The notes: generated from the sequence alone by a model not told the origin. DNA of 64,000 nt from Medicago truncatula (GCF_003473485.1 NC_053044.1:50694091-50758090), one strand, 5' to 3'; positions 22,361 to 35,110 are shown, numbered from the stretch's first letter. Translations and numbers: made by a program.

Positions 22361-25289
22361 GCAGCCCGGTGCACTAAAGCGTCCGCATACGATGGGTTCC
22401 ACCATATATCTTTATTTATATGTGTTCGATGGGAATGAAAACTATCTTAGTTAAAAAACTCCTTGTTGGCGATATTTTTGCCTAACACATTTGAATGAGG
22501 AGAGCAAGGAATGTTAAATTGTGACAAATAAATCTTTGTATACCTATAGAGCTAGAATCCTACTCGCCTAGCAAGCCAATACTTGACATCCATGCATAAA
22601 AAACCAGTAGAAATGTGTCATGTGGCGTTGTATGTCGCCCCCACTTCCTGGGTGACATGGTATCTTGTGGTCCAAGAAAAGCAACGCGTGGAAAGGCTGG
22701 ACAGTTGGAAAATTCGCTAAACATTTTTTTTTTAAGGAAAAAAAATTCGCTAAACATAATCACTTGAAATTCACTAAGCTAAATTTTTTGAGATTACACA
22801 TAAACCTTTCTTCAGCTGCAAGTTACCTCTGTGTCAAGCTCTTACAAACTCAAAGTTTTAAGAGAACACTATCAGTAGACTAATTCCAAACTCTTAAGAG
22901 CTTGTTTCAAGCCATCAAGGCTTTATTCAACTTCTGACTTTTGATCTCCATTCCTTTCTTTTCAAAACCTGAAGGTTGTTTTACAAACAGCTCTTCCTCC
23001 AATGGACCATTAAGGAAATCTGATTTAATATCTAACTAACTTAATTCCACCATTTCTTACTTGCCAAAGAAGCTACCAATCTTATTATCTTAATTCTTGT
23101 AACTGGAGCATAATTTCATTAATATCTAGGCCTAGATTTTGCAAAAAAAAAAAAAAACTTTTGAAAACAAGCTTTATACTTTGCAACTTGGCCATTTGTT
23201 TTCATTGTGGTTTTGAACATCCATTTTACTTCAAAAGCCTTCTTCTTATTAGGCAGATTTTCTAACTAACGTGTATTGTTGTTTTGAATTGAACTCAATT
23301 CATATTTCATTGCTTCTTTCTAGTGGATACTTTGATGTGCTATCATGAGCATATCCAACAAGATTGTGTAAATTAGGCGCTACAAAATTCCAATAAATCA
23401 TAAACGAAAACCAAAAGTGTATACTTTGCAACTATGATCTGACACAGTATAACAGTATAACAAAATGAACATGGCTTAAGCTTGCCCATGAACTAAAACA
23501 AGGGCTACAATTGTTGTGCACAAATCAATAACATACATATTCAATTTTCTAAAATAAAAAACATGCATGTAGAAGATTGAAAGCACAAAGAGGGAATGAA
23601 TCATTGGAGAATCTAAGCAAAGAGAGTAACCTGAGCACAGAAAGATCACATCCATAGAGGTAGATTTGAATGAAAATGGATATAAACATAAATCTAAATG
23701 AACAGAACCTGCATAAATTCACAAATCATAGATAATCCAACTTGAAGATAAGAGTATAAAAAAAAAAAAAGTTACGGAAGTAAGAGAAAACAAAAAGTGG
23801 AGATTCATTTAGATTCGGTTTTATTGTATTTGTATACTTTATTGGGTTTGATACGATTTGGATTTTCGTTTTTATTGGATTTGTCTAAACCGCTTACACC
23901 CCAAACTCTAATATCTTCTACTAAACTTCACTTACTCTAAAGCTAGAATTAATTTGCATTTTTTACTCGTTTAGGAACCATGATGACAATGTCTCATGTA
24001 AGAGGATAATGGTTATTTATTCAATTTTGAATATTAAACAAATTGATATTGTAAATCAATATTTAAAATGATTATTTTCAAAAAAGCACTAATTTATAGA
24101 TGCTTTCTTTGCCCACATATGCTAGAGAATGTTATCCAGAGTCCTGAAACTAATATTTTTTTCCCCAACACTTTAGTATTTAGTAATCATAGAAACAAAT
24201 CATAGAACACGCGATATCATATGTTGCATATTGTTTAATGAATGACATAGAGTCACTACTAGAAAAAGCAAAATTAACGAAGGAAATTGGTGACAGAAAA
24301 AATTAAATTCCTCACAAATTCCTTGGTCGCAAAATTTAGTGACAGAGTTAGATAGAAATTTTACGTTTTCCCTCACTAAATTTAGTTTCTTTAATAGTGA
24401 GTAAAGAATACATCTGGTATCTTAAGCTCCATATCATCTAACATCAACTGCATCATCTGATACCTTAAGCTCACACCATCAGATATATCAAGTACCTATG
24501 TTTAGTTAAGAAATGCAACTATTTGGTCTCATTGTATTGTGCCTCCACGATGTTCATATGTGTCATCTAGAAAGAACACATAAAGAAAACTTCATTAACT
24601 ATTAAGTACATCATTTTATATGGTATGCAAACAAATTTTGAGCGTCGTCTCAAATATGGTATGTGAATTTTGAACGTCAAAACTCAATTTTAAATCACAC
24701 AAAGATTTAATTCATAGATAATACATTATGATGCATCAGGTTTTCTATGTTGCATTATGATGCACCATGCATAACCTCATAGCCTCCTGCTTCCGAATAA
24801 CGATCTTTCTTGTTATGTCTGAAGAAATCTCCCCTTGTTGAGTTTTTCCATGCACGGTCGTTGGAGATTGAGAATTTCGTTAAATTTTTGTTTCATATAA
24901 ACAGTCGTTATTTAGTCTATATAAAATAAAATCACATTTTTAATTTATGTAAATTTTTTGCAAAAGCATTTTTAGTTCTCGTAAAGTATTCCATCAGAAT
25001 TTTTAGTTTCGGTAAAATTATTCGTCGCCTTTTTTGTCCATAAAAATGTCAAAGAAAAATATTATGAAGACTACACAAGAGTTGACTTAAAACTATGAGC
25101 CAAAAGTGATGATGAAAAATTTTTAAATGACTAAAAGTCGAAGAAATTTTTTCGAAAAACTTAAACAAAATATTGATATATTTATTGGACTCAAAAACAT
25201 AATTAATCCATTATTTTAAGATGAAAATATTGCTACCTTAAACTTGCGTATTCAATTTTTTGAAATTTTTAAAAGTTGTTTTTTCAAAG

Positions 25290-25290
<1 letters not shown>

Positions 25291-25328
<38 letters not shown>
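25291..25328. repeat. (TA)n microsatellite
   Basis: About 19 AT units. Confidence 0.97.
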
Positions 25329-25332
<4 letters not shown>

Positions 25333-25713
25333 TTAAAATGCCCTACATGCACTTATTTTTATCAGTCGTGTTATTTAGACATGTGATTTTCAACATTATA
25401 TCTCAATGTAATATATTCCCTCAAAAAAAAAAAAAATCTCAATGTAATATATCATTTTTTTTTTAAGGAATCTCAGTGTAATATATTCAGCGTGATTAAT
25501 GATCTCAAAGAGAAAGAACGACCTGAAAAGATAGAAAAACAAGTTAACACTTGTAAACCATATAAATGCATGTACTCTCTCCGATCTCAATTATAAATAA
25601 TTTTTTATTTTAAATTTATTTAATAAATGATGTATGTGATTATGTATATTTTTACTCAATTAATTTAAAAAATAAATAATTGTTTATAATTAAGAAGTAT
25701 ATATTTGTGTAAA

Positions 25714-26090
25714 TGGTTAATTAAGTAAATGGTCCCCGTAAATATTAAGAATGGTTAATTAAGTAAATGGTCCCCGTAAATATTAAGAATTTTGTTTTTA
25801 ATCCGTATAAAATAAAATTACACCTTTTAGTCTCTATAAAAATTTTCATTGGTATTTTTAGCCTCTATAAAAATTTTCAATCCGTATTTTTAATCTCTAT
25901 AAAAAATATCCATTAACATTTTTGGTCCAAAAAATGCTTAAGGAAAATGTCACATATCCATTAACATTTTTGGTCCCAAAAATGCTTAAAGAAAATGTCA
26001 TAGGAACTAAAAAATATAATTTTATTTTGCAGGGATTAAAAACAAAACTAAGAATATTTATAAAAACTAAAAACTTAATTAACCCTCGTC
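25714..26090. mobile_element. Foldback element with duplicated left end
   Basis: The left end ATGGTTAATTAAGTAAATGG is present twice in tandem with a 38-bp period (about 25714-25789). The right end carries the inverted form (ATTTATAAAAACTAAAAAC, then TTAATTAACC). The interior repeats GTCTCTATAAAAATTTTC and its inverse. It is a MITE or LTR-derived foldback with no coding capacity. Confidence 0.6.
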
Positions 26091-26238
26091 TAAATAAACA
26101 TTTGTATTATACTTTTATTTTGGTTACCCGATAGCATTTATTTATTGTATTGGGACGGGGGAGAGGAAAGAGCGGCAACCAGCCCGCTATATGAAATCGT
26201 AATTAAACTTTAGTTCTGAAACTAAAATATTCAATTAC

Positions 26239-26305
26239 TCCGCCAAATTAAACTTGAAAAACATTTTGGCTCGAAAACAAAATTTAAAAACCCCAATCGC
26301 CAAAA
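26239..26305. promoter_or_regulatory. Cyclin 5 promoter: E2F-like sites
   Basis: TCCGCCAAAT (26239-26248) and TCGCCAAAA (26297-26305) are the reverse forms of TTTGGCGG and TTTTGGCGA. They lie 110-180 bp upstream of the ATG. Paired E2F-like motifs suit an S-phase cyclin; function is inferred. Confidence 0.6.
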
Positions 26306-26417
26306 CAAGATTCGTGGATTAGGAAACTGAATTAAATGATAATTGAGAGATTTAAGGAAGAAGAGTCCTATCATTCCACTCTTCGTTTTCTCTGTTCCAA
26401 AAAAGAACAAGAACAAA

Positions 26418-26678
26418 ATGGTTGAGACTCGCTCTGCAAAGAGGAAAACCAACGAAACCCAAAATCACATGAACAAACGTGTCGTGTTGGGTGAACTTCC
26501 CAATTCAACAACCAATCTCACTGTTCCTCAAACTCTGCCAACTGCGTCCGAGAAGACCAATAGCATTGGTGAAGAATCAACTACCCATGAAAAGTTTGAT
26601 GCTCCTGTTGTTTCCAGTGCTTATAACTATCTTCGATCCATCGAGGTAATCTTATGGGTCTTTACACACTATTTCAAA

Positions 26679-26736
<58 letters not shown>

Positions 26737-28338
26737 AATATTTGATCGAGATTCGATGTTTTTGTACTTAGATGGAGACAAAGAGAAGACCAATGAAGGA
26801 TTACATGGATATAGTTCAGAGAGACATTGATCCAAAAATGAGAGGAATATTGATTGATTGGTTAGTAGAAGTTGTTGAAGAATACAAGCTTCAAAACGAT
26901 ACACTTCATCGCGCTGTTTCATACATAGATAGGTTCCTATCTTATTACCCTATCTGTAGGGTCAAGCTTCAATTGCTGGGTGTTTCATCCATGTACATTG
27001 CATCGTAAGCCTTCTATACCCGCTTTGAATTTTGTGAATGATTTTTCTTTTTATTTTCTTGAACATTATGATTGATTGATTTTATTTTTTTGATCATAAA
27101 AGGAAGTATGAAGATATTAACCCACCCCATGTTGAAGAATTATGCTTTATTACCGATAATACATACAACAGAGATGAGGTAAAGCTATATATGGTTCTAA
27201 CTTCTAATACCGATCTAGTGTGACACAAGTATTATAGGTTTGGGTGCCTTAATAATTTAGTCGGGGATTCAATTCCTTGTTAGTGTGTATGGAAAACATA
27301 TTTTAGGAGAGATCAACTGCTAAAAAGGATCTTAATTATCTCGAGAGATTGGTCTCAACAGTTGTGTACTGTATGGGGATACTTTAGTTTACCAAAAAAA
27401 AAGGATTTAAATTTGTTTTGTGACTGTGTCAATGCTCCCTTATTTTGCTTCTCTTGTTTATTGCTATCAATGCAGGTTTTAGAGATGGAAACTGACATAC
27501 TTAAGACCCTAGATAATGATCTGGGCAGTCCCACTGTTAAGACTTTTTTAAGGCAAGAGATTGCCAAATCTGTTTATTAATTATTTTGTTTTTGAAAATG
27601 TCAATTATGTTAAGAAAATCGAAAAGACAATAGACTAATTATTGTAGTTTCTGTGATACAGGAGGTTTAATGAAATTGTCTGTAAGAAGAAAAACGTGAG
27701 TTTAGTTTTTTAGTTGTTTATCTATGTTTTGGACATTTTGAAAGCGTTGTTAGGTGTTTTGATTGTTGTTTGTTTGTTTTACTTTCCTTCTTTCTTTCAG
27801 GCTTCAAATTTGCAGTTTGAATTTCTAAGTAACTATCTTGCTGAGCTAAGTTTATTGGATTATGCTTGTGTGAGGTTCTTGCCTTCTTTGGTTGCTGCGT
27901 CGATCACATTGCTTGCTAGATTCATTGTTTGGCCCAAAACTTATCCCTGGGCAAGTATTTGATCATATAATTAATGGCTTACTTTATACGTAAAAGTGTT
28001 AGTATTACCAAATTAACATTGATGGTTGGTGGTTCAATGCATTTATGATTAATTTTTTGTATGTGACAGCCATCAGCCCTGCAAGAATACTCTGGGTATA
28101 AACCAGTTGAGTTGAAAGAATGTGTTCTCATCTTACATGATCTGTATATGTCAAGACGGGAAGGGTCATTTGAAGCTACTCGGGAGAAATACAAGCAGTA
28201 CAAGGTGGTTATTTTTTCATCACATTCCTTAAGACTTTACTTTGGCTATTTCAATGACATGGCATCTTTACATTGTAACAGTATAAATACGTGGCTAACC
28301 TGCCTTCGCCTCCTCATTTACCAAGTTATCTGTTTTAA
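26418..28338 (+). CDS. CYCA3: A3-type cyclin, gene 5
   Basis: CDK-binding A3 cyclin. Eight coding exons: 26418-26645, 26772-27004, 27103-27178, 27476-27552, 27662-27695, 27801-27950, 28070-28204, 28282-28338; 329 residues. The N-terminus has MVETRSAKRK and a full destruction box (RVVLGELPN). The cyclin box is MRGILIDWLVEVVEEYKL with SYIDRFLS, then SKYEDINPP. As in gene 4, introns 4 and 6 use GC donors (AG|GCAAGA at 27553 and GG|GCAAGT at 27951). These sit where genes 1-3 have GT, and exon lengths of 77 and 150 nt are kept, which supports the model. Intron 1 holds a long (TA)n tract. The C-terminus (YKYVANLPSPPHLPSYLF) is shorter than in gene 4. It is the better preserved of the two plus-strand copies and lies tail to tail with the MADS gene. 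Confidence 0.9.
26682..26733. repeat. (TA)n microsatellite in cyclin 5 intron 1
   Basis: About 26 TA units, ending about 38 bp before the exon 2 acceptor. Length variation could affect splicing efficiency; this is inference. Confidence 0.97.
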
Positions 28339-29963
28339 TTCGAGTGAGGGAGTTGGATGAAACTTGGTTATTTTTTGAAGTGGTTCAATGATTTTATGGA
28401 GCTTAATATGTTTTGCACAAGAAGCATGCTACTTGCGCAAGGGGTTGGTATATGACTTAACTGAGAAGTTATTTCAAGCTGAGTATATGGGAAGTAGCAG
28501 TCACCTTAACTGGCTATTAACTTATGGTCAAGGAATCTATACTTTTTTTTTTTTTTTTTTTTTTTTTGCATATTTAGGTATTGAAATTTTAGTGGGCAAG
28601 TTGCAGTTTAACTTGTATACTTTCACATTAGATATGACCAGAATGGTTTGTCCTTGTGCTGACCTTGAGTGGCATTGCCATTACATTAGTGTATGCTATT
28701 CACTGAAATATAAATGCTTCTCCTGCCATTCAGCCTGCTCTAAGCATTTTATGTGAGTTAATTGCTGTTGCTTTTTTTATTTAATAATTTGTGTGTACGG
28801 TAACTTTGTTAATCAAATTTTATCAATTTAAACACAAACATATCTGTTACTGTCTTTTTGGGGATATGAACATATATATATGATAAGGTAGCATGGACTC
28901 CTTTGAGCGTAGTCCACTGGTGCACCAAAAGATTAAAATGGTAAAATAAATGTTGTACTTAACGCCAGGCAGTTTTAGGAACATTCTCAAATTTGTGGCC
29001 TTCAACGTGGTTCGGCATGAACCGATGGAGCAGTGAAGTAGAGATGGTTGTAGGGTAAAGAGACCAACTGGTTTATTTGGCTATGACTTTGAGAATTTTG
29101 TGTGCTTGTTGCGTAAGGGTTTTTTCACACAAAGTGTTTGGAGATGTGTGATAAGAGACGACAATCTTTAAAGTTGTATCTTTGTTGGTACTCCTCCAAA
29201 CTCTCAACACTTTGATTTAATTAACTTTTACAAATGAAGTGATTATTTAAAGTAAAATAAATTATTTATTTTGATTTAATTAACTAATTAATTCACACAC
29301 TTTTATGTGTTTTTAGAACGTAACAATGCTATAAACTATTCCCTGAAAGAAAAAAAATGCTATAAAGTAAATATAGATAACATGAAAGACACTTTGAGAG
29401 AAAGAGGGGTAACTATGGAAATAACATGGCCTCTCTCCCTTTCTTCGCACATCAGAGGAGACTCAAAAAGTGGGTGGCATTTTACTATGCTCCAAACGAT
29501 AGAAATAAGCCATCTCTTTGCTTTTTCTCTCTTCAATATCTCTCTCGCAGCAAACTCTCGCCTACCAAACGAACTGTAAGTGTGCTTAACAATGTGCGTA
29601 TATGAAATTTACAAGGCAATTAAACTTGATCTAAATTACAATAGTATTTGCACTGTGATCCACTTACTAATGGGTATGAAAAAATTGATAACACTCAAAC
29701 TACTAATCTATTTAGGTTAAAATTTGCGAGTGCAATCCATGTTTACTTTTTAGGTAATCCAAAAGAGAAAGAAGTTACTTACCCGATCATCTGATTCATC
29801 AAATTCTAGCAAATAGCAACTAAATTCAACCAATTCAATTCTACTACACACATACAAGTCATGAATATCGATACAAACAAATCTAAACCATCTCATTTCA
29901 GCTGCTAGCTGAGAAAATGCAAATGCATTTCCTAGAAAACATGTACATAGACACCACCATATA
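28339..29963. other. Intergenic between cyclin 5 and MADS gene
   Basis: Starts with the 3' flank shared with cyclin 4. A 25-base T run lies at about 28543-28567. The open frames at 28388-28756, 29307-29579 and 29750-29983 are not conserved in the cyclin 4 unit and are not taken as genes. Confidence 0.5.
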
Positions 29964-32225
29964 TCATGTTTGAAGTTGACCATGATTAGTTATTAAGATA
30001 TTTGACGGACTAAATTGAGAAAAATACTGCTCAAACAGATGCCCTTCTCTTGTCTCTGCAACTGCCAGTGGTCCTCTCTCTGCAAATAGTTCAAACATCA
30101 GTGTACAAATTTCATTACAAAACAATGACTCCAAAACTACACTTGGGAACTATTAGTTTTATGACAATCTTATCATCAATATATCAAACTGAAATACCAA
30201 ATAAAAAGTAAATTTTCAGTAATTATTTATTCAACTAATGTGCATTATCAAATCAAGTTACAGCACAACTACAGTTAATTATACTTGGAATTTATTCAAT
30301 TAAGTACCTAATTGATGGAGGTGCTCCCAAGAGGACAAACTGGTGTCCATAACTTGTCCAAACTGAGTACTTAGTGTATTACTAATGTCAGCCTCTGCAG
30401 CATCCCTGGGACTAATTTGACAATTGTGATCGACGTTTGCAGAGTTCAGAAGGGTCGAAGTTGGCGTTACCATATCGACAACAGTACTCAGTGATTGGTG
30501 ATCACTGTATTCAGAAATAAGAGCAATAAACAATTTGATACAAATTCACTTGGAATGTACAATCGAATCAATGGCAATAAAAAGTACCTGAGAGGAGAAG
30601 GGTTGTAAGCATTGGCAAAGTTTAGAATCTGATCATTGGTATCTCCCTGAGAAAACCAGCCTAATGCATTCTCTGTAGTTCCAGCAATAAATCCATCTAC
30701 ATCTACAGTTTTTGTAAGATGTACCTAATCATAATAATTAATTTATAGTTGCAAATTTGCAACCAATAATTAGCTACGATAAAGATATTTCACGTGTATA
30801 GTGTTATCTTGTATGTTATAAAACTTACTTTTCGCAGTTGCACTTGTTTTAGAGTTTCCTGCAGGACTTGTTCACGATATTCCGCCTCACACAATGTGGT
30901 AATCTCTGAAGGATCTCCTTCAAATATCCTACAAATTATAGCATGAAAAAGGGATGAATGTGCTCTTTTCCTTCAGAACATTTCAGAATCTGGTTTTGGT
31001 TTTTAGTTAATTAAATGATAACTTATAAGTAGTAATTAAGCAATGATAAAGGGAGAGAAACCTTAGTCGATTCTCCATCTCTTCCAATTGAGACTTGCAA
31101 ATAAATATTTCTCTTTGAACCTCCTGAAGTTCACATAGATTTATTAATCCAACATATATAACATTATTTGAAGTTCAAAATGTATAATCTGAATGATAAT
31201 ATACAATGCTTAATTATTAACAAATACCTTTAGTTGGAAGTCTGTAATTGTAGGGCTGCAACAACATAATTAAAATGTTTAGAAGACAGAAAGCGTGTAC
31301 GAGCCAATTATTATTAGTAGATTACAATTAAAACCCTATGGTAAATATGAATTAATCAAACTAAAAATGAGCTGTGGAAAATACCTAGGAGCTTGGCATA
31401 TCTGATCAGTTTCAGCTTTCAACTTTCTAAGCACCTTTCGGATGTGCTACAGAGACAATCATAATTTGTAATTTCAAAACAATATTCCCAAGAACATTTG
31501 TAAATTGATGTTCAGTTCAAACTAAAAACATTATACAATGATACAAGGCTAAATGAACTACTCACCTCTTGATTATGCATCCTTCATAGTTGCACGGTAA
31601 CAAAAGTTCAGACAAATCAAAGGTACCACCAACATTAGGATAAAATAAGTATCAGTATGATGTACTGGTATAAGAACATATGGAATTACGAATTTGGATT
31701 TGGATTTGTTGCAGTCAACAATTCACGCAGTCAACACGTCGGTGGTTGTTGGATCAAGATCGGCGTTAAATTGCGCATTGAATGAAATTTAAACTGTTTG
31801 ATCTCGATCAAACAGCCAACGATGTGCTGGCCGTGTGAATGTGTGAAATTGTCGCAACAAATCCAAATCCAGGGAATCACTTACCTTCCACGTTCACTGT
31901 CTGGAAGATTTATATATCGTTCTAGGATTTCTTCAATGCTTCAAAGCATATATTAAAAAGTGAGAATAAGTTCATTTATTTATACATTCAAATCATTTTG
32001 TAAAAAATAAAAATAAAAAACAGAGAATTATGTTCCAAACCTTCTATTGCCAGAGAAGAGAGTGGCTCTCCCAGATGGAGAAAACATGATGAGACCGACA
32101 TCAACATCGCATAGAACAGAAAGTTCATAAGCTTTCTTGATTAAACCATTCCTTCTCTTTGAGAAAGTAACCTGTCTATTTGTTATGTTCTCAATCTTTT
32201 TGATCTGAAGCTTAACTCTCCCCAT
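29964..32225 (-). CDS. MIKC*-type MADS-box transcription factor (AGL66/AGL104-like)
   Basis: DNA-binding regulator of the MIKC* class; Arabidopsis relatives AGL66, AGL67 and AGL104 act as heterodimers in pollen. Ten coding exons: 32225-32041, 31938-31885, 31581-31566 (a 16-nt microexon), 31446-31385, 31255-31228, 31123-31062, 30928-30829, 30724-30588, 30504-30308, 30079-29964; 318 residues. The MADS domain is residues 1-60 ([38 protein letters not shown]). It is followed by [13 protein letters not shown] and a long K-like coiled-coil region with [11 protein letters not shown] and [14 protein letters not shown], split over several small exons as is usual for MIKC*. The C-terminal part has [20 protein letters not shown] and ends [13 protein letters not shown]. 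All introns are GT-AG and the frame is open. If intron 9 is retained, the protein would end early at HQLGT. A broken copy lies behind cyclin 4. Confidence 0.9.
31691..31873. mobile_element. MITE in MADS intron 2, next to the splice donor
   Basis: Inverted ends TTTGGATTTGGATTTGTTGC on the left and GCAACAAATCCAAATCC on the right. It is about 180 bp, with further internal inverted words (GATCTCGATC). Its right end lies only about 10 bases inside the intron from the exon 2 donor (GT at 31884-31883). Confidence 0.8.
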
Positions 32226-34230
32226 CTTTTTTCATTCACTTCATGATGCGAAAAAGTGAGATATATAGGGAAAAAAAGAAGCAACATTAAACACGTAGGT
32301 CTTAAAAATGACTCAATATATATTTATTGATGATTTGATATAGGTTTGGCTAATTCAACCACACGTTACCATGAGTGAAATGCATTAGAAAACTTAGGTG
32401 GCGCCAATAGAAGAAATTAAGGAAGAAATTTTTGTTTGTGTTAGGCATTTATCAAAGGTGACGTGAGTGAAGGCTAAGATGAAAGATATCGATCGATGGC
32501 GGTTTATACAATGCAGATAAAGAATCAAACAACATGTTTAAGAATTAAGATCATTATAAATTCTGCTTTTAGTAATCTTGTGGAGAAAGTTTTTTCTTTT
32601 AAACACAAATTCTTGCATGAATTGGTCGTAAGCATGTTCAACTTTTGAGAAAGCTATGATTTGTAATTGTCATTTAGTATGAACATGCACACGGATCATC
32701 AAGATGAGAACCGTGTGAATTTGTCCCAAAAACAAGGGAATCCGTGTCTGATGTTAAGAGATAACATATCAAACGTTGTTTGTTGTTCTAGTATTTTCAG
32801 CTTGATTTTCATGTCCAAGGGCCAGAACCTTATTTATTACTTGGAGTTATTAAAATTGATTCAAGTGGTTTGATATCTCCTAATAGCTATTTTTCTTTTA
32901 TATCATCTAGCAGCATTAACAATAGACTACACCTAAAGAAATGCAGTTATATTATATGTAATCTCTTACACCGCTTCATATAGTGCTCACCACATTATAA
33001 CTAATTTCCACAAAAACATTATACTAATTAATAGTAATTTTTTTGGCTTATGTACTAAGTAGTAATCACTTCTAGTAAAGTATTCGATTAGTACATTATT
33101 TAGTGTAGGAGGGGAGAGAAAGAGAGGTGACAATTTGAGTGTTATTTTTTGCATTAATAAGTGCCACCTGGATAATATTGTTTTTGTCGTTAGACACGTA
33201 AGAACTTGTAGTTTTAGAAAGTTATATTTGGGGTTGGTATTTACAAATAAATCAAATTCAATGTATATTTCTATAGAAAAATTCAATGTACATTAACAAA
33301 ACACAAAATAAAATCTAAAAAATAATATTTTAATTGTATTTTATATACTTTCAAATTTGTGCATTTATATTCGGGGTTGCTATTTACAAATAAATCAAAT
33401 TCAATGTATATTACTATAGAAAAATTCAATGTACATTAACAAAACACAAAATAAAATCTAAAAAATAATATTTTAATTGTATTTTATATACTTTCAAATT
33501 TGTGCTTCTTAGATTATAGAGGTGATAAATAACCTCCAAATCACGTCAAAAAAATATATTAAAAACCCTTCAAAACGATGCATTATGAGACGTAAGTTGT
33601 TTAGATTCTTTAGGTATGTGACCATGAACTATTTTTTCTGTTAGTGCAATGTTTATTTGATTAAGGTTGAATGATTAACTTTAATTCAATTTACATGTAA
33701 TCAATGACTTTAGAGTTGCCATTTTTTAAATCTAAAGCATGAGTACTTCACACTTTAATATATTCACATGTATACGCTTATATATATTTTACCGTTTTAT
33801 GATATAATTATTAACACGGGTGTTAATTTATTTACAAATTCATTATTTTTGTTTTTAGCTATTTTGAGTTTTTGTTGTATCTACTTGAATGAATATAATT
33901 TATTTTTGTCCAAAAAAATTTATATCAGCTTATAAACTATAACTTTCCTTAAAAAAAAACTATAACTTAGAGGCTCAAAGTTTGTCTTGTCAAATAGAGC
34001 CTAGAATGAAAGTTCAATGTCTAGAAAATTTATTATTGCAAATAACAAACATTTTAATCACGGTGATTTCGTGAATTTCTTTTGGTTTATAACAGTGACA
34101 ATAAGGAGTAGAAGATATCGTATTTGAATTTTGATGGTGGAAACACTATTACCAAACACCTCAAATGAAGTATTATAGTTCTATTTGCTTAGCATGTCAT
34201 ATCAAAGAAGTTTCCACCGTGGCTAATCTT
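32226..34230. other. Intergenic with recent 143-bp tandem duplication
   Basis: MADS upstream region with a TATATAT-type box on the minus strand at about 32259-32267. From 33230 to about 33510 a segment starting GGGGTTGGTATTTACAAATA is repeated once with a period of 143 bp; the copies are almost identical. No gene seen. Confidence 0.6.
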
Positions 34231-35110
34231 TGTCCGGGGGTGTTTGACACAATGTGAATTTTCCTTTTTCAATTGATTTTTTAGCATAAAAAGAGCTAAA
34301 GGTGAGCAAATTCATTATACTAACCTTATCTTAGATTTGTTTTGCACGAGTTTGGGGCAAAAAGTGAGTAAGGACAAGACTAGAATTTATTTTTCTAGAA
34401 ATGTTCCTTGACAGTCAGGAAGGAAGATATGTGATGAGGTTGGTTTCCAAGACACATAAGAGCTTGGAAAATTTCTTGGTGTTCCTCTTATCCATAAAAG
34501 AGTAAAAAAATAGCTCTTTCAGGTTTATACTTGACAAGGTGAAGAAAGGTCGAGCGCTTCTTAGCTACGCTATGCAATCCACTATGGTTCCTATACAAAT
34601 TTGTGATGAGGTTGACATAATATGTATAGATTTTATTTGGGACGATACTGAGCTCGCACACAAAATTCACCCTATCTCTTGGGAGAAAATTTGCACTCCT
34701 AAAAAGTTGGGGGGTTGGGACTCAATACGGTGCAATCTATGAACCAAGTGTCCCTCATGAAAGCGGAATGACAAATATGTAAAAGGAAAGATGATCTTTG
34801 GGTGAGAATTATCCGAGCTAAGTACAAGTGTGGCTCCTCTGTCATTCCGCGGATATCTCAAGACCGTATTGGTTCAGATTTTAGGAGAGGCATGTGTAAG
34901 AATTGGAACCATGTGAATCAAAATCTTCATTGTCGTCTTCATTGTCGCGAGGGGAATGGTCTTAAAGTAAATTTCTGGAACGACAAGTGGCCACCTTCTC
35001 ACATTGATAAATTGAAGGCTTATGTTATTCAACCAAACTCAATGCAAGAGGCAGCCATCTTCCCTCCCTTCCAAATCTCCCAATTTGAGGGAAAGCAAAA
35101 AATGGTCTAA
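34230..35110 (+). pseudogene. LINE reverse transcriptase C-terminal fragment
   Basis: Broken plus-strand frames carry LGKFLGVPLIHKRV, FRFILDKVKKGRALLSYAMQ-like text, CIDFIWDDTELAHKIHPISW and KKLGGWDSIRCNL, then WVRIIRAKYKCGSS and VNFWNDKWPPSHI. These are the thumb/connection part of a plant non-LTR reverse transcriptase. Frameshifts and stops (for example after IRCNL at 34740) show it is dead. The N-terminal half with the catalytic site is not present. Confidence 0.8.

Larger units (their letters stand above)
22126..26220. other. Intergenic between the two cyclin-MADS units
   Basis: No gene found in about 4 kb. It holds two (TA)n microsatellites, several A/T runs, a weak Stowaway-like end (ACTCTCTCCGATCTCAATTA at about 25575) and a foldback element at 25714-26090, listed separately. 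A dispersed-repeat piece beginning GGGCAGCCCGGTGCACTAAA directly follows the microsatellite at 22358. Confidence 0.5.

Noticed and set aside
28388-28756. 122-codon open frame after cyclin 5
   Set aside because: It contains a poly-phenylalanine run from a T tract and is not conserved in the homologous flank of cyclin 4.
30300-30533. MADS gene ending at HQLGT
   Set aside because: A good GT donor lies at that point, and exon 10 continues in phase to a stop at 29964; early ending is kept only as a possible intron-retention form.
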